DNA of 34,247 bases from a virus. The translations under genes were made by a program, and so were the position numbers. The notes under the pieces are model-generated. The model saw only the letters and a list, made by a program, of their open reading frames with translations. It ran no database searches and had not been told where the DNA came from. The DNA lies in the IMG/VR virus record IMGVR_UViG_3300020411_000751, positions 1 to 34,247 of that record. One strand, 5' to 3'. Below, one piece after another: positions 1 through 5,421 of the stretch (position 1 is its first letter; each line of letters begins with the position of its first letter).

Positions 1-1442
1 TTAGATTGTGATCTACCTGCAAGTAAAGTTCTACCTTCTCCAGCACCCATCATTAGATATTGGAGAGCATCGTGAACATGGGAGTATCTATTCTTAAATG
101 GTTTTTCATCATATCGATCACCAGATGTTTGTAGTCTTCTATAGTGATAACCACCATTAAATCCTTTTTTAAGATTAATACATTTAGGATCAATCATAAA
201 TCCTGCTTTACCATCTATGAGTCTTTGTAGAGCTGTATCTACAGATTCAATTCTTAAAGCAACATCATTAGATGGTGCAGGTAATGCTTTTAGTCCATAA
301 TTTCTCATAATTGAAAAAGGAGTTCTTTCATCTGTTTGTGATCTAAAATCTCCAGCAGGATCTCCGTAAATTTGTATATCATAGTTCTTATAATTTTTAG
401 CTATCTCACCTCTGAGTAATTCTGAAAATCTCATAACACCCATATCAAAACATACTAGTTCATTTAGTATATTCCATTTACCTAAAGCTGTTCTTTGACC
501 AAAGACTGCTGCAGGTGTTAATCCAAAGTCAATACCTATAAATATTGGTTGTTGTATATTCGGATTTAATTTTTCTTTTGATATATGTAGTTCTTGTTTA
601 AAGTTAGGATATACAGGTTTACCTTCTTCTATAGCACCTAGTTTATTTAAAACATAAACATCTATCCATCCTTTTGTTTTACCTCTAATAATATTAGGAT
701 AATATTTTGGGGTTAGGTTTTTTTTATTTTCTGCAAGATCATTATTGTCATATGCTGTAGTAAAACCATCTTTATCTTTTTTCTCATGCATTGCAGGTGG
801 TTGTGTATGAAAACTCCAGTTGTCAGGTTTAATTAACATTAGAGCTTCATCACGAGATATGTGATCTGGTACAGGAACATCTCCTGCCATTATTGGCCAC
901 CAATGATCTTCTTCTGGTGCATTGGTATCTGCTATGACTCCATACCAAGTAGCACCTCCATCTCTCATAGATGGAAATCTTCCTACCCTCATAGTACAAG
1001 CATCAATAATTGATTTAGGTATTTCTCTAGCTTCGTTTACCCATACGCCTGTTAATTCTAAAGATAATAGTTTCTTAACATCTTCAGGTCTATCAAGAGC
1101 TAGGAATATAACTTCTAGTTCTATATCACCTTTATTGATTCTATGAGTATATGGTACTGACCAAGCAAAGTTTCCCCAAGTATCTTCAGGAAACCAATCT
1201 AGCCATGTTTTAATTGTTGTAGTTTTTAATTGTGGGTTAGTATTTCTAATTACTGCCCATCGAGATTTACGCTTACCTTCAGCGTTTTTCTGTTGTAGTA
1301 AAGCTCTCCTAAAAATTTCTATGCAACAAGATACAGATTTGCCAGATCCAACTGGCCCTCTTAAACCTCTAAAGAAGTCGTTAGACTTCATAAATTTTTT
1401 TAATGTATCACCTTCAGGTTTATATTGAAAATTAATCGACAT
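1..1442 (-). CDS. terL: Terminase large subunit (3' end beyond the window)
   Basis: This is the ATP-driven DNA-packaging motor with a headful or cos nuclease. Reading down from an ATG at 1442 gives 480 codons with no stop before the left edge, so the C-terminus is missing. Walker A GPVGSGKS is at residues 29-36 and the Walker B-like TGVWVNEA at 131-138, with the catalytic Glu at 137. The RNase H-type nuclease follows, with acidic residues in IGIDFG (Asp305), GDPAGD (361-365) and HVHDAL (Asp458). The start overlaps the end of the preceding 62-aa gene by 11 bases. The small terminase lies about 1.2 kb upstream, with small genes inserted between them. The family is clear; the exact packaging type is not. 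Confidence 0.95.
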   Translation of the reverse strand, partial: MSINFQYKPEGDTLKKFMKSNDFFRGLRGPVGSGKSVSCCIEIFRRALLQQKNAEGKRKSRWAVIRNTNPQLKTTTIKTWLDWFPEDTWGNFAWSVPYTHRINKGDIELEVIFLALDRPEDVKKLLSLELTGVWVNEAREIPKSIIDACTMRVGRFPSMRDGGATWYGVIADTNAPEEDHWWPIMAGDVPVPDHISRDEALMLIKPDNWSFHTQPPAMHEKKDKDGFTTAYDNNDLAENKKNLTPKYYPNIIRGKTKGWIDVYVLNKLGAIEEGKPVYPNFKQELHISKEKLNPNIQQPIFIGIDFGLTPAAVFGQRTALGKWNILNELVCFDMGVMRFSELLRGEIAKNYKNYDIQIYGDPAGDFRSQTDERTPFSIMRNYGLKALPAPSNDVALRIESVDTALQRLIDGKAGFMIDPKCINLKKGFNGGYHYRRLQTSGDRYDEKPFKNRYSHVHDALQYLMMGAGEGRTLLAGRSQS

Positions 1443-1620
1443 TCTTACCTACATTAGCTTGTAACATTTTAAAAACTGTTTCTTCACCAAATGCTTCAAT
1501 GAGTTTATCAGCTTCATAATCTGTTATCATGTGTGTAGGATAATAGCTTAGATGTGTTTTTTTTACAATCTTTCTTAATCTTCTTCTGTCTTTTAAACTT
1601 AAAGTATTGATGAACGACAT
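1432..1620 (-). CDS. Conserved-looking small protein, 62 aa, upstream of terL
   Basis: Function unknown. The protein is charged, with a basic N-terminal half (KDRRRLRKIVKK) and an acidic middle (DYEADKLIEAFGEE), and has no membrane segment or catalytic motif. Its start overlaps the end of the HNH nuclease gene by 22 bases and its end overlaps the terL start by 11 bases, so it is probably translationally coupled within the packaging operon. A helical terminase-associated or DNA-binding accessory role is possible but is only inference from position. Confidence 0.75.
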   Translation of the reverse strand: MSFINTLSLKDRRRLRKIVKKTHLSYYPTHMITDYEADKLIEAFGEETVFKMLQANVGKNVD

Positions 1621-1895
1621 TCTTCTTCCTTAACTTGTTGTTTAACTAAATCAAGTATTTCTTTTTCAGTACCATATTTCTTTTCAAAATTTTTCTTATC
1701 TAAATGAATCCCTGTATTGCCTTGATGATGTTCATGGCATAAAGGTATTACTTCAAAATGGGAGCTTCTTCTTCCCATTCCAACATTACCTTTTCCATTA
1801 TTTCTAATATGGTGTAATGTGGCAGGTCTTTGACAGACAAAGCAACCCAATTGGGCTACCTTGTCCATCCATATTTTTTCTTCCTTAGTAGCCAC
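1599..1895 (-). CDS. HNH endonuclease, Ref/DUF968-like
   Basis: A 98-aa putative HNH nuclease. A CxxC pair is at residues 18-21 (CFVC), the histidines LHHIR at 27-31, then PLCHEHHQG at 51-59 and GIH at 62-64. This is the Cys/His layout of a beta-beta-alpha-metal nuclease stabilised by zinc, as in the DUF968 and phage P1 Ref families. HNH nucleases next to the terminase are common in phages and can act with it during packaging. The gene abuts the 70-aa gene upstream (they share base 1895) and overlaps the 62-aa gene downstream. Catalytic competence is inferred from motifs only. Confidence 0.85.
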   Translation of the reverse strand: MATKEEKIWMDKVAQLGCFVCQRPATLHHIRNNGKGNVGMGRRSSHFEVIPLCHEHHQGNTGIHLDKKNFEKKYGTEKEILDLVKQQVKEEECRSSIL

Positions 1896-2107
1896 TAGAT
1901 TGCGATTTGGGCTTCTTCGGTTTTTTCGATTGTTTTGGTTTCGGTTTCTTTTTTGAAGGTTTCTTCATTGATCTCCTCATAAGTTGCTCTGCAGCCATCA
2001 GGGATAGCAGCACTTGCTTTTTGCATTGCAATAATATCATTATCTGCCTTATAGTAAATTTCTTTTTTTAATTCGTCATTCTTCCAAACATTAACTTTAT
2101 AATACAT
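1895..2107 (-). CDS. Hypothetical protein, 70 aa
   Basis: No family recognised. The N-terminal half is a compact sequence (MYYKVNVWKNDELKKEIYY), and the C-terminal half is strongly charged with repeated Lys/Glu/Thr (residues about 50-66), probably disordered. An AGAGGTAA ribosome binding site lies just before the ATG at 2107. It shares base 1895 with the HNH gene start, so the two are probably coupled. It lies in the terminase operon. Confidence 0.7.
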   Translation of the reverse strand: MYYKVNVWKNDELKKEIYYKADNDIIAMQKASAAIPDGCRATYEEINEETFKKETETKTIEKTEEAQIAI

Positions 2108-2152
2108 AATTACCTCTTATTTATTGGGAAGGATCAGGATTATAAGATAATA

Positions 2153-2260
2153 TTAAAATATCAACGCACCTACTATAAAGCCAGAAACAAATATTATTAT
2201 TTCTTGCCTATACAGCAATGACCATTGTTCGAATTTTTCTATATATTTCTTGTATTGCAT
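2153..2260 (-). CDS. Possible 35-aa single-pass membrane protein
   Basis: Found by reading the minus strand from ATG 2260 to TAA 2153. A charged amphipathic N-terminus (MQYKKYIEKFEQW) is followed by one hydrophobic segment (IIIFVSGFIVGALIF) that runs to the C-terminus. It overlaps the 47-aa membrane gene out of frame by 53 bases. No ribosome binding site is obvious, so the call rests on the protein-like character of the sequence and its place in a run of tiny genes. Confidence 0.4.
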   Translation of the reverse strand: MQYKKYIEKFEQWSLLYRQEIIIFVSGFIVGALIF

Positions 2261-2351
2261 ATAAGCAATATGCTGATATTACGAATAAAGTCCAGCAAAT
2301 AAGTATTAGGAATATAATGGTGTAATACCATAAATCCCATAATAACTTCAT
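2208..2351 (-). CDS. Small membrane protein, 47 aa
   Basis: ATG at 2351 overlaps the TGA of the upstream 51-aa gene (ATGA), with AAGGA four bases before it. One long hydrophobic segment (residues about 8-33, rich in Trp, Tyr, Ile, Leu) is followed by a basic tail (IYRKIRT). This is a typical single-pass phage inner-membrane miniprotein with no known function. The tight coupling and ribosome binding site support it despite its length. Confidence 0.6.
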   Translation of the reverse strand: MKLLWDLWYYTIIFLILICWTLFVISAYCLYAIQEIYRKIRTMVIAV

Positions 2352-2503
2352 TTTCCTTGCCTGTTGTAAGATTTAAAACTTCTTTTTTTGGATTTGTTCA
2401 TAGAACTAAATTTTGGTCTACGACTAGCTATACTAGTCTTCTTAAACTTTGCCCTTGTTTCATGGGCAACCTTTTCTGTATTAAATTTTTTCTTCTTAGC
2501 CAT
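2348..2503 (-). CDS. Small very basic protein, 51 aa
   Basis: Read directly from ATG 2503 to TGA 2348. The product starts MAKKKKFNTEKVAH and ends KSKKRSFKSYNRQGK. It is extremely rich in Lys, Arg and Ser with no hydrophobic core, which suggests nucleic-acid binding and disorder. It is coupled to the following membrane gene by an ATGA overlap. No strong ribosome binding site precedes it, so initiation may rely on an unstructured leader. Function unknown. Confidence 0.6.
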   Translation of the reverse strand: MAKKKKFNTEKVAHETRAKFKKTSIASRRPKFSSMNKSKKRSFKSYNRQGK

Positions 2504-2596
2504 TTGTAGTATGCTAACGAATATTTAAGACTTTTCAAGATATGCTTTTTTTAAGCTCTATCGCTTGTTCAACTCCACTAGTCATCTGACGATGAT

Positions 2597-2654
2597 GGTT
2601 TTTGCCCCCACCCATCGAATGATGGATGTGGGAAAAGAGTAGGTGGTCACCTAC
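2597..2654 (-). other. Hairpin pair after the small terminase gene
   Basis: Two hairpins lie just past the small terminase stop. GTAGGTG/CACCTAC (2639-2654) has a two-base loop. CCCAC-CCATC-GAAT-GATGG-at-GTGGG (2607-2632) is followed on the minus strand by GGCAAAAACC. There is no T-run, so an intrinsic terminator is not supported. An RNA processing or protein site is more likely. The minus-strand motif GGTGGGGGCAAAAACC recurs near 4474-4488. Confidence 0.4.
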
Positions 2655-2657
2655 ACT

Positions 2658-3029
2658 TTAACTTAGGTCGATGTTAATCTTTATATCGCCTTGAATATTG
2701 TGAGCTACCTTGTCCGGTGCTCTCAATCCAACTCTATCTAGGATGTCCCTACTAGCTTCGAGCTGAACATACTCACTTCTCGCTCCTGAAGACAGGTCGA
2801 TAAGTTTCCTAGACGCACTTACTGCACCAAGTCCTAGAGTATTTGCTATACTTCGTTGCATATAACTCTGTACCTTTGGTAATCGTAGTGTGCGACTTGC
2901 ACTTACTCTCCCTGCTTCTTCGCTTCCTTTACTTGAATATCCAGCTGTTTTAGCTGCTTCCTTGATGCTACATCCAGTTGTTACGATAGTATCAACTAGC
3001 TTCTTTTGTTTCTCTGTTAAGTCCGTCAT
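2658..3029 (-). CDS. terS: Terminase small subunit
   Basis: A 123-aa protein whose N-terminus (LTEKQKKLVDTIVTTGCSIKEAAKTAGYS, residues 4-32) is the helix-turn-helix of phage small terminases, which recognises the packaging start. The middle is Ala/Ser-rich and helical, suited to ring formation, and the C-terminal tail (about 105-123) would contact the large subunit. It is the first gene of the minus-strand packaging operon. An in-frame TAA lies just upstream of ATG 3029, so this start is forced. The start codon sits beside one arm of an 11-bp inverted repeat and overlaps a plus-strand promoter candidate. Confidence 0.82.
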   Translation of the reverse strand: MTDLTEKQKKLVDTIVTTGCSIKEAAKTAGYSSKGSEEAGRVSASRTLRLPKVQSYMQRSIANTLGLGAVSASRKLIDLSSGARSEYVQLEASRDILDRVGLRAPDKVAHNIQGDIKINIDLS

Positions 3030-3034
3030 ATAAC
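3006..3034 (+). promoter_or_regulatory. Candidate plus-strand promoter into the structured noncoding region
   Basis: TTGTTT (3006-3011), a 17-bp spacer, then TATAAC (3029-3034), a five-of-six match to the -10 consensus. The predicted start is near 3041, immediately before the first hairpin of the structured region. It overlaps the beginning of the small terminase gene on the other strand. Confidence 0.45.
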
Positions 3035-3097
3035 GCTTTTATTATTCTACCCCTAACTGTTCGTAGTGGCAGAATTTCTCCTTGTCAAGCGTTATAT
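3028..3097. repeat. 11-bp perfect inverted repeat between divergent operons
   Basis: ATATAACGCTT (3028-3038) and AAGCGTTATAT (3087-3097) are perfect complements separated by 48 bases. Each arm carries a TATAAC -10-like element facing its own direction. The left arm overlaps the small terminase start codon. It could be an operator for a regulator binding both operons, or the base of an RNA stem if transcription starts upstream. Confidence 0.6.
3042..3075 (-). promoter_or_regulatory. Candidate minus-strand promoter for the terminase operon
   Basis: On the minus strand, a -35-like CTGCCA is followed after 17 bp by TAGAAT (3047-3042), five of six to the -10 consensus. Transcription would start about 3035, leaving only a few bases before the terS ATG at 3029, so the message would be nearly leaderless. 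A perfect TTGACA also lies at 3089-3084 but lacks a good -10. Weak call, chosen partly from position. Confidence 0.3.
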
Positions 3098-3360
3098 TAG
3101 GACTTTAGTGGTTGTTGCTACGCACAACACTATATCTGGTAGTCAAGAACCTACGGTTCTTAACGATCTCCCTTGGAACGATAACATTAAGATTAGAATA
3201 AGGAATCGCCAAAGGCGATGCTTTGGTTCCCCATACGCAGTTTTCACTCTAAAGGCAATCTGCACAGCGACAGATTGCTATTCGCTAAGGACTCGCCTGA
3301 CTGTTGGTAAACCAACATCTAGGCATCGTCCTACGCTATTAATTAATAAGGATGAAACCC

Positions 3361-3485
3361 CTGCGTTACTCGAAACGCAGGAAGCTGTGCTTCCTCTTGC
3401 CCAAGGGCAATTCACCATCCTGATAAGGGCGTTTCTGCGTTACTCGGTACTGCTATGGGGCCCCCACACACACGGGAGTTACTCG
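3361..3485 (+). repeat. Three copies of GTTACTCG within the structured region
   Basis: GTTACTCG occurs at 3365-3372, 3439-3446 and 3478-3485. The first two are part of a longer 12-base direct repeat, CTGCGTTACTCG (3361-3372 and 3435-3446). The first copy is half of an 8-bp hairpin. The second could instead pair with ACGCAG at 3235-3240, giving a possible long-range contact between domains. Confidence 0.6.
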
Positions 3486-3670
3486 CTTGTATCACGAGTT
3501 TGCCTCAATGGGAATGCCCTTCGCTTCGCTTCGGCGAGGACACGAAGGTCGCACACAAGGTGCAACCCCTGTGTCGCATTCAACCATTGAGCTTTGCCTC
3601 GTGATGACTGCTCGAGGTAATCCCATGAGTGTTAAATGATATGGGTTAATTAAATAACTAGGAGGATGAT

Positions 3671-3871
3671 ATGAATATATCTGAAAAAGCTAGAGATTTG
3701 ATAGCTTACTTCAAGATTCGTGAAGATAGTGATAAAATCAAGCGAGTTGAGGAGTTAGCTGTTAAAAGAGATGTAGCTGAATCGGTAGGTAATACTGATG
3801 AAGTTGCTATCATAGATAGTGAGTTAACTAACTATGGTGAAATAAATCCAATTAAACAAAAAGGAGTATAA
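3671..3871 (+). CDS. Hypothetical protein, 66 aa
   Basis: Not recognised. Small, charged and probably all-helical (EKARDLIAYFKIREDSDKIKRVEELAVKRDVAE), with no membrane segment. An excellent AGGAGG (3660-3665) precedes the ATG. It is the first protein gene after the structured noncoding region and is probably on the same transcript. It ends one base before the next gene, so the pair form a short operon closed by the terminator at 4398-4438. Confidence 0.75.
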   Translation: MNISEKARDLIAYFKIREDSDKIKRVEELAVKRDVAESVGNTDEVAIIDSELTNYGEINPIKQKGV

Positions 3872-3872
3872 T

Positions 3873-4385
3873 ATGGATAATGTGAAAAACATATACAAAG
3901 ACGATCCTGAAAGCAGATTGCTTAATATGGAATTAGTCCTTGATGATAATGAGAAAGCTATGATTGATGGTGTAAAAACTTTTGTACAATCAATCATTAC
4001 ACCTTTCGTAGATTGCCAAGATTGGGCTAGAATAGCTGAATGGAATTTTGATTCAGTTTATGGTTCAATGTATAGACATGACGAAATGTGTAATTCTTCG
4101 TTGGATAAATCCAAAGAGGAATTGAAAAAGTATACTTCAGAAGATGTAGGTACTGAAATCTCTAAAGGTAAATTATCTACTGCTTTATTCAAGGTTAAAG
4201 CACAAACTTTAAACTGTAGAAGAAGTGGATTAATTGTTAAAACTTTAGAAGATGAGTATAAGAAAATCTTTGATAAAGATTATGTACCTAAATCTAAAAG
4301 AGGCAATGTCACAGATAAAGTTTATGTGGACAAAGCTGAAAAAGATATGATGATAGCTGAAGCTAATAAGCTGTTAGCTGTTTAA
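3873..4385 (+). CDS. Hypothetical protein, 170 aa
   Basis: No family recognised. The protein is soluble, mixed acidic/basic and predicted helical. Cysteines occur at about residues 49, 70 and 113 but form no metal motif. It has a Lys-rich C-terminal part (KSKRGNVTDKVYVDKAEKD). A ribosome binding site (AAAGGAG) overlaps the end of the upstream gene. It is followed directly by a strong terminator, so it is the last gene of the unit that begins with the structured RNA region. That makes it a candidate partner of the RNA, by context only. Confidence 0.8.
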   Translation: MDNVKNIYKDDPESRLLNMELVLDDNEKAMIDGVKTFVQSIITPFVDCQDWARIAEWNFDSVYGSMYRHDEMCNSSLDKSKEELKKYTSEDVGTEISKGKLSTALFKVKAQTLNCRRSGLIVKTLEDEYKKIFDKDYVPKSKRGNVTDKVYVDKAEKDMMIAEANKLLAV

Positions 4386-4397
4386 TATCAAAAAATT

Positions 4398-4438
4398 AGC
4401 CCTTGTATCTCTATTAGTGAGGTATGAGGGCTTTTTTT
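4398..4438 (+). terminator. Rho-independent terminator of the first early unit
   Basis: AGCCCT (4398-4403) pairs with AGGGCT (4427-4432). Inside it TATCTC (4406-4411) pairs with GAGGTA (4419-4424) through one U-G pair. Seven T residues follow (4432-4438). The U-G pair and the T-run fix the direction as plus. Confidence 0.88.
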
Positions 4439-4444
4439 ATCGTG

Positions 4445-4461
4445 TTTAGAATCATTCTAAA
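4445..4461. promoter_or_regulatory. 17-bp perfect palindrome, operator-like
   Basis: TTTAGAAT-C-ATTCTAAA is fully symmetric about 4453. It is nested in a wider inverted repeat, CGTGTTT (4441-4447)/AAACACG (4468-4474). It lies between the terminator and the promoter at 4510-4537, a fitting place for a regulator site; the phage encodes two Cro/CI-type proteins. No binding partner can be assigned. Confidence 0.5.
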
Positions 4462-4473
4462 GAGGCAAAACAC

Positions 4474-4488
4474 GGTGGGGCAAAAACC
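4474..4488 (+). repeat. GGTGGGGCAAAAACC motif, intergenic
   Basis: The same motif with one extra G is on the minus strand at 2597-2612, also intergenic and also just after a hairpin. A looser version, GAGGGGTAAAAACC, is on the minus strand at 12575-12588. Together with the nearby palindrome it fills the 176-bp gap 4386-4561, which also holds a terminator and a promoter. Meaning unknown. Confidence 0.4.
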
Positions 4489-4509
4489 TGTGAGGTGCTA
4501 CCGAATAGG

Positions 4510-4537
4510 TTGCATCCACAATTAATAAGTGTATAAT
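4510..4537 (+). promoter_or_regulatory. Sigma70-type promoter for the second early unit
   Basis: TTGCAT (4510-4515), 16-bp spacer, perfect TATAAT (4532-4537). The start is predicted near 4544, with an AAAGAGG ribosome binding site before the ATG at 4562. It sits downstream of the terminator and palindrome, so it opens a separate early transcription unit. Confidence 0.7.
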
Positions 4538-4561
4538 AATAAAAATAGAAAGAGGTAAACA

Positions 4562-4753
4562 ATGTGGAATAAAATCCAAAATTGGCTAATGAATGTATTA
4601 GCTAAATGGATATGGATCATAATTATGTTTCCTATCCGAGCTGTTATAGGTCTATGTATTGCTGTAAGCAAACATATGCCAGAAAAAGTAGAAGTTCCTT
4701 ATGAAATTAGGAAAAAAGAAAAAGAACCAAATGGAGTTAAACAATGGTTCTAA
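4562..4753 (+). CDS. Small membrane protein, 63 aa
   Basis: One hydrophobic helix at about residues 15-35 (KWIWIIIMFPIRAVIGLCIAV) is preceded by a Trp-rich start and followed by a charged cytoplasm-type tail (KKEKEPNGVKQWF). It is the first gene after a clear promoter and carries a good AAAGAGG site. It overlaps the next small membrane gene by 10 bases. Function unknown; early phage membrane miniproteins often alter host transport or exclude other phages, but nothing here shows that. Confidence 0.7.
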   Translation: MWNKIQNWLMNVLAKWIWIIIMFPIRAVIGLCIAVSKHMPEKVEVPYEIRKKEKEPNGVKQWF

Positions 4754-4905
4754 CTAATTTATTAATGGTACTATTAGGATTTATACTATCAATGTTAGGA
4801 GTAATAATTGCAATCCATTCAAGTCATTTTGAATTAGGATTAATACTTTTAGTTGGTGGTATATTATCCGTTTTTGAAGGATTGCCAAGGAGAGATAATG
4901 GGTAA
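4744..4905 (+). CDS. Small two-helix membrane protein, 53 aa
   Basis: Read from ATG 4744 to TAA 4903-4905. It has two hydrophobic stretches (about residues 4-24 and 30-44) joined by a short polar turn (HSSHFE) and ends in a polar PRRDNG. It overlaps the preceding gene by 10 bases and the following gene by 8, so it fits a coupled chain. The layout resembles holin-like or membrane-anchor miniproteins, but it is far from the lysis genes. Confidence 0.6.
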   Translation: MVLTNLLMVLLGFILSMLGVIIAIHSSHFELGLILLVGGILSVFEGLPRRDNG

Positions 4906-5110
4906 AGCTAAACAAGAGTTTTTAGATAAACTCGAAAAACTACAAACGGATTATGCTGAATGTAAGATTAATACCGAGCAATTCGATCAAGGTTTAAAAG
5001 ATATTGGTATTCATTCTGAAGAAGAAAGAATGTTCGAAAAACTTGATGCCGAAGAAGCTAGGTATGAATTTAAAATGGATAAAGCTGCCGAAAAAGCAAG
5101 AAACGAATAA
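4898..5110 (+). CDS. Hypothetical acidic helical protein, 70 aa
   Basis: The open frame extends upstream to 4853, but the ATG at 4898 is chosen because AAGGAG lies 5-10 bases before it and the upstream part runs through the membrane gene. The product is very charged (EKLQTDYAECKINTEQFDQG, then EEERMFEKLDAEEARYEF), probably a coiled coil. No known family. The next small gene starts on its stop codon (TAATG). Confidence 0.7.
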   Translation: MGKAKQEFLDKLEKLQTDYAECKINTEQFDQGLKDIGIHSEEERMFEKLDAEEARYEFKMDKAAEKARNE

Positions 5111-5265
5111 TGTATTGTGTAATTTGGTCAAAAAAGAAAGAAGAAAATTGGAGCTTATTTAGCAATAATTGTTTCTTAATTGAATCAGAAGCACAAGAAT
5201 TTGCTAATAAACAAAAATCAAGAACTCATAAATTTAAAGTTGCTAATATGAAAGATTGGTTTTGA
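5110..5265 (+). CDS. Hypothetical small protein, 51 aa
   Basis: ATG at 5110 shares its A with the upstream TAA stop, and the TGA is at 5263-5265. The product (MYCVIWSKKKEENWSLFSNN to FKVANMKDWF) is soluble and resembles a compact alpha/beta domain with regular aromatic residues. No ribosome binding site beyond the coupling. The following gene begins 9 bases later behind GAGGAG. Function unknown. Confidence 0.6.
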   Translation: MYCVIWSKKKEENWSLFSNNCFLIESEAQEFANKQKSRTHKFKVANMKDWF

Positions 5266-5274
5266 GGAGTATAT

Positions 5275-5421
5275 ATGAAAGTAAAAGTAAATAAAGATCC
5301 TGATAAACCTGAAAAGTTTACATGGTCTAAACATAAAAAGTGGTTAAGCACTTTTACAGATTGTAAAACTGTTTATCCTGAAACTAATAAAAGAAAAAGA
5401 GGTAAAAATGCCAAACGATAA
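5275..5421 (+). CDS. Hypothetical small basic protein, 48 aa
   Basis: ATG 5275 is preceded by GAGGAGTATAT. The product is strongly basic (MKVKVNKDPDKPEKFTWSKH to KRKRGKNAKR) with a single Cys, likely a nucleic-acid or protein-binding miniprotein. Its end overlaps the start of the ParB-like gene by 14 bases. No family recognised. Confidence 0.6.
   Translation: MKVKVNKDPDKPEKFTWSKHKKWLSTFTDCKTVYPETNKRKRGKNAKR

Larger units (their letters stand above)
3041..3660 (+). ncRNA. Large structured noncoding RNA candidate (about 570-620 nt)
   Basis: This gap is about 47-55% G+C by count, while nearby genes are about 35%. Three branched domains can be drawn. Domain 1: TAGGAC (3098-3103)/GTCCTA (3328-3333) encloses hairpins 3106-3132, 3145-3161 (7 bp), 3205-3219 (6 bp), 3255-3278 (8 bp) and 3302-3317. 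Domain 2: AGGATG (3349-3354)/CATCCT (3416-3421) encloses 3360-3381 (8 bp), 3379-3395 and 3397-3410. Domain 3: 3491-3498/3598-3605 (8 bp), an internal loop, 3504-3511/3584-3591 (8 bp), then 3512-3517/3576-3581. That last helix opens into a three-way junction with hairpins 3518-3548, capped by C(UUCG)G, and 3553-3574. The UUCG loop and the G-U pairs (3525/3538, 3254/3279) fit RNA from the plus strand. Size and phage setting recall GOLLD and ROOL, but no family is assigned. A hairpin-rich DNA origin is the alternative. Confidence 0.65.

Noticed and set aside
922-1146. A 74-codon plus-strand open frame
   Set aside because: Antisense to the large terminase gene, whose motifs are clear on the minus strand.
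2639-2654. Hairpin after the small terminase gene read as a terminator
   Set aside because: Only a two-base loop and no T-run on the minus strand; the downstream packaging genes must be transcribed through it.
3066-3590. A 174-codon plus-strand open frame starting at GTG in the structured region
   Set aside because: No ribosome binding site, protein composition unlike neighbouring genes, and nearly every segment is half of a hairpin. The frame is open because the region is G+C-rich and low in stops.
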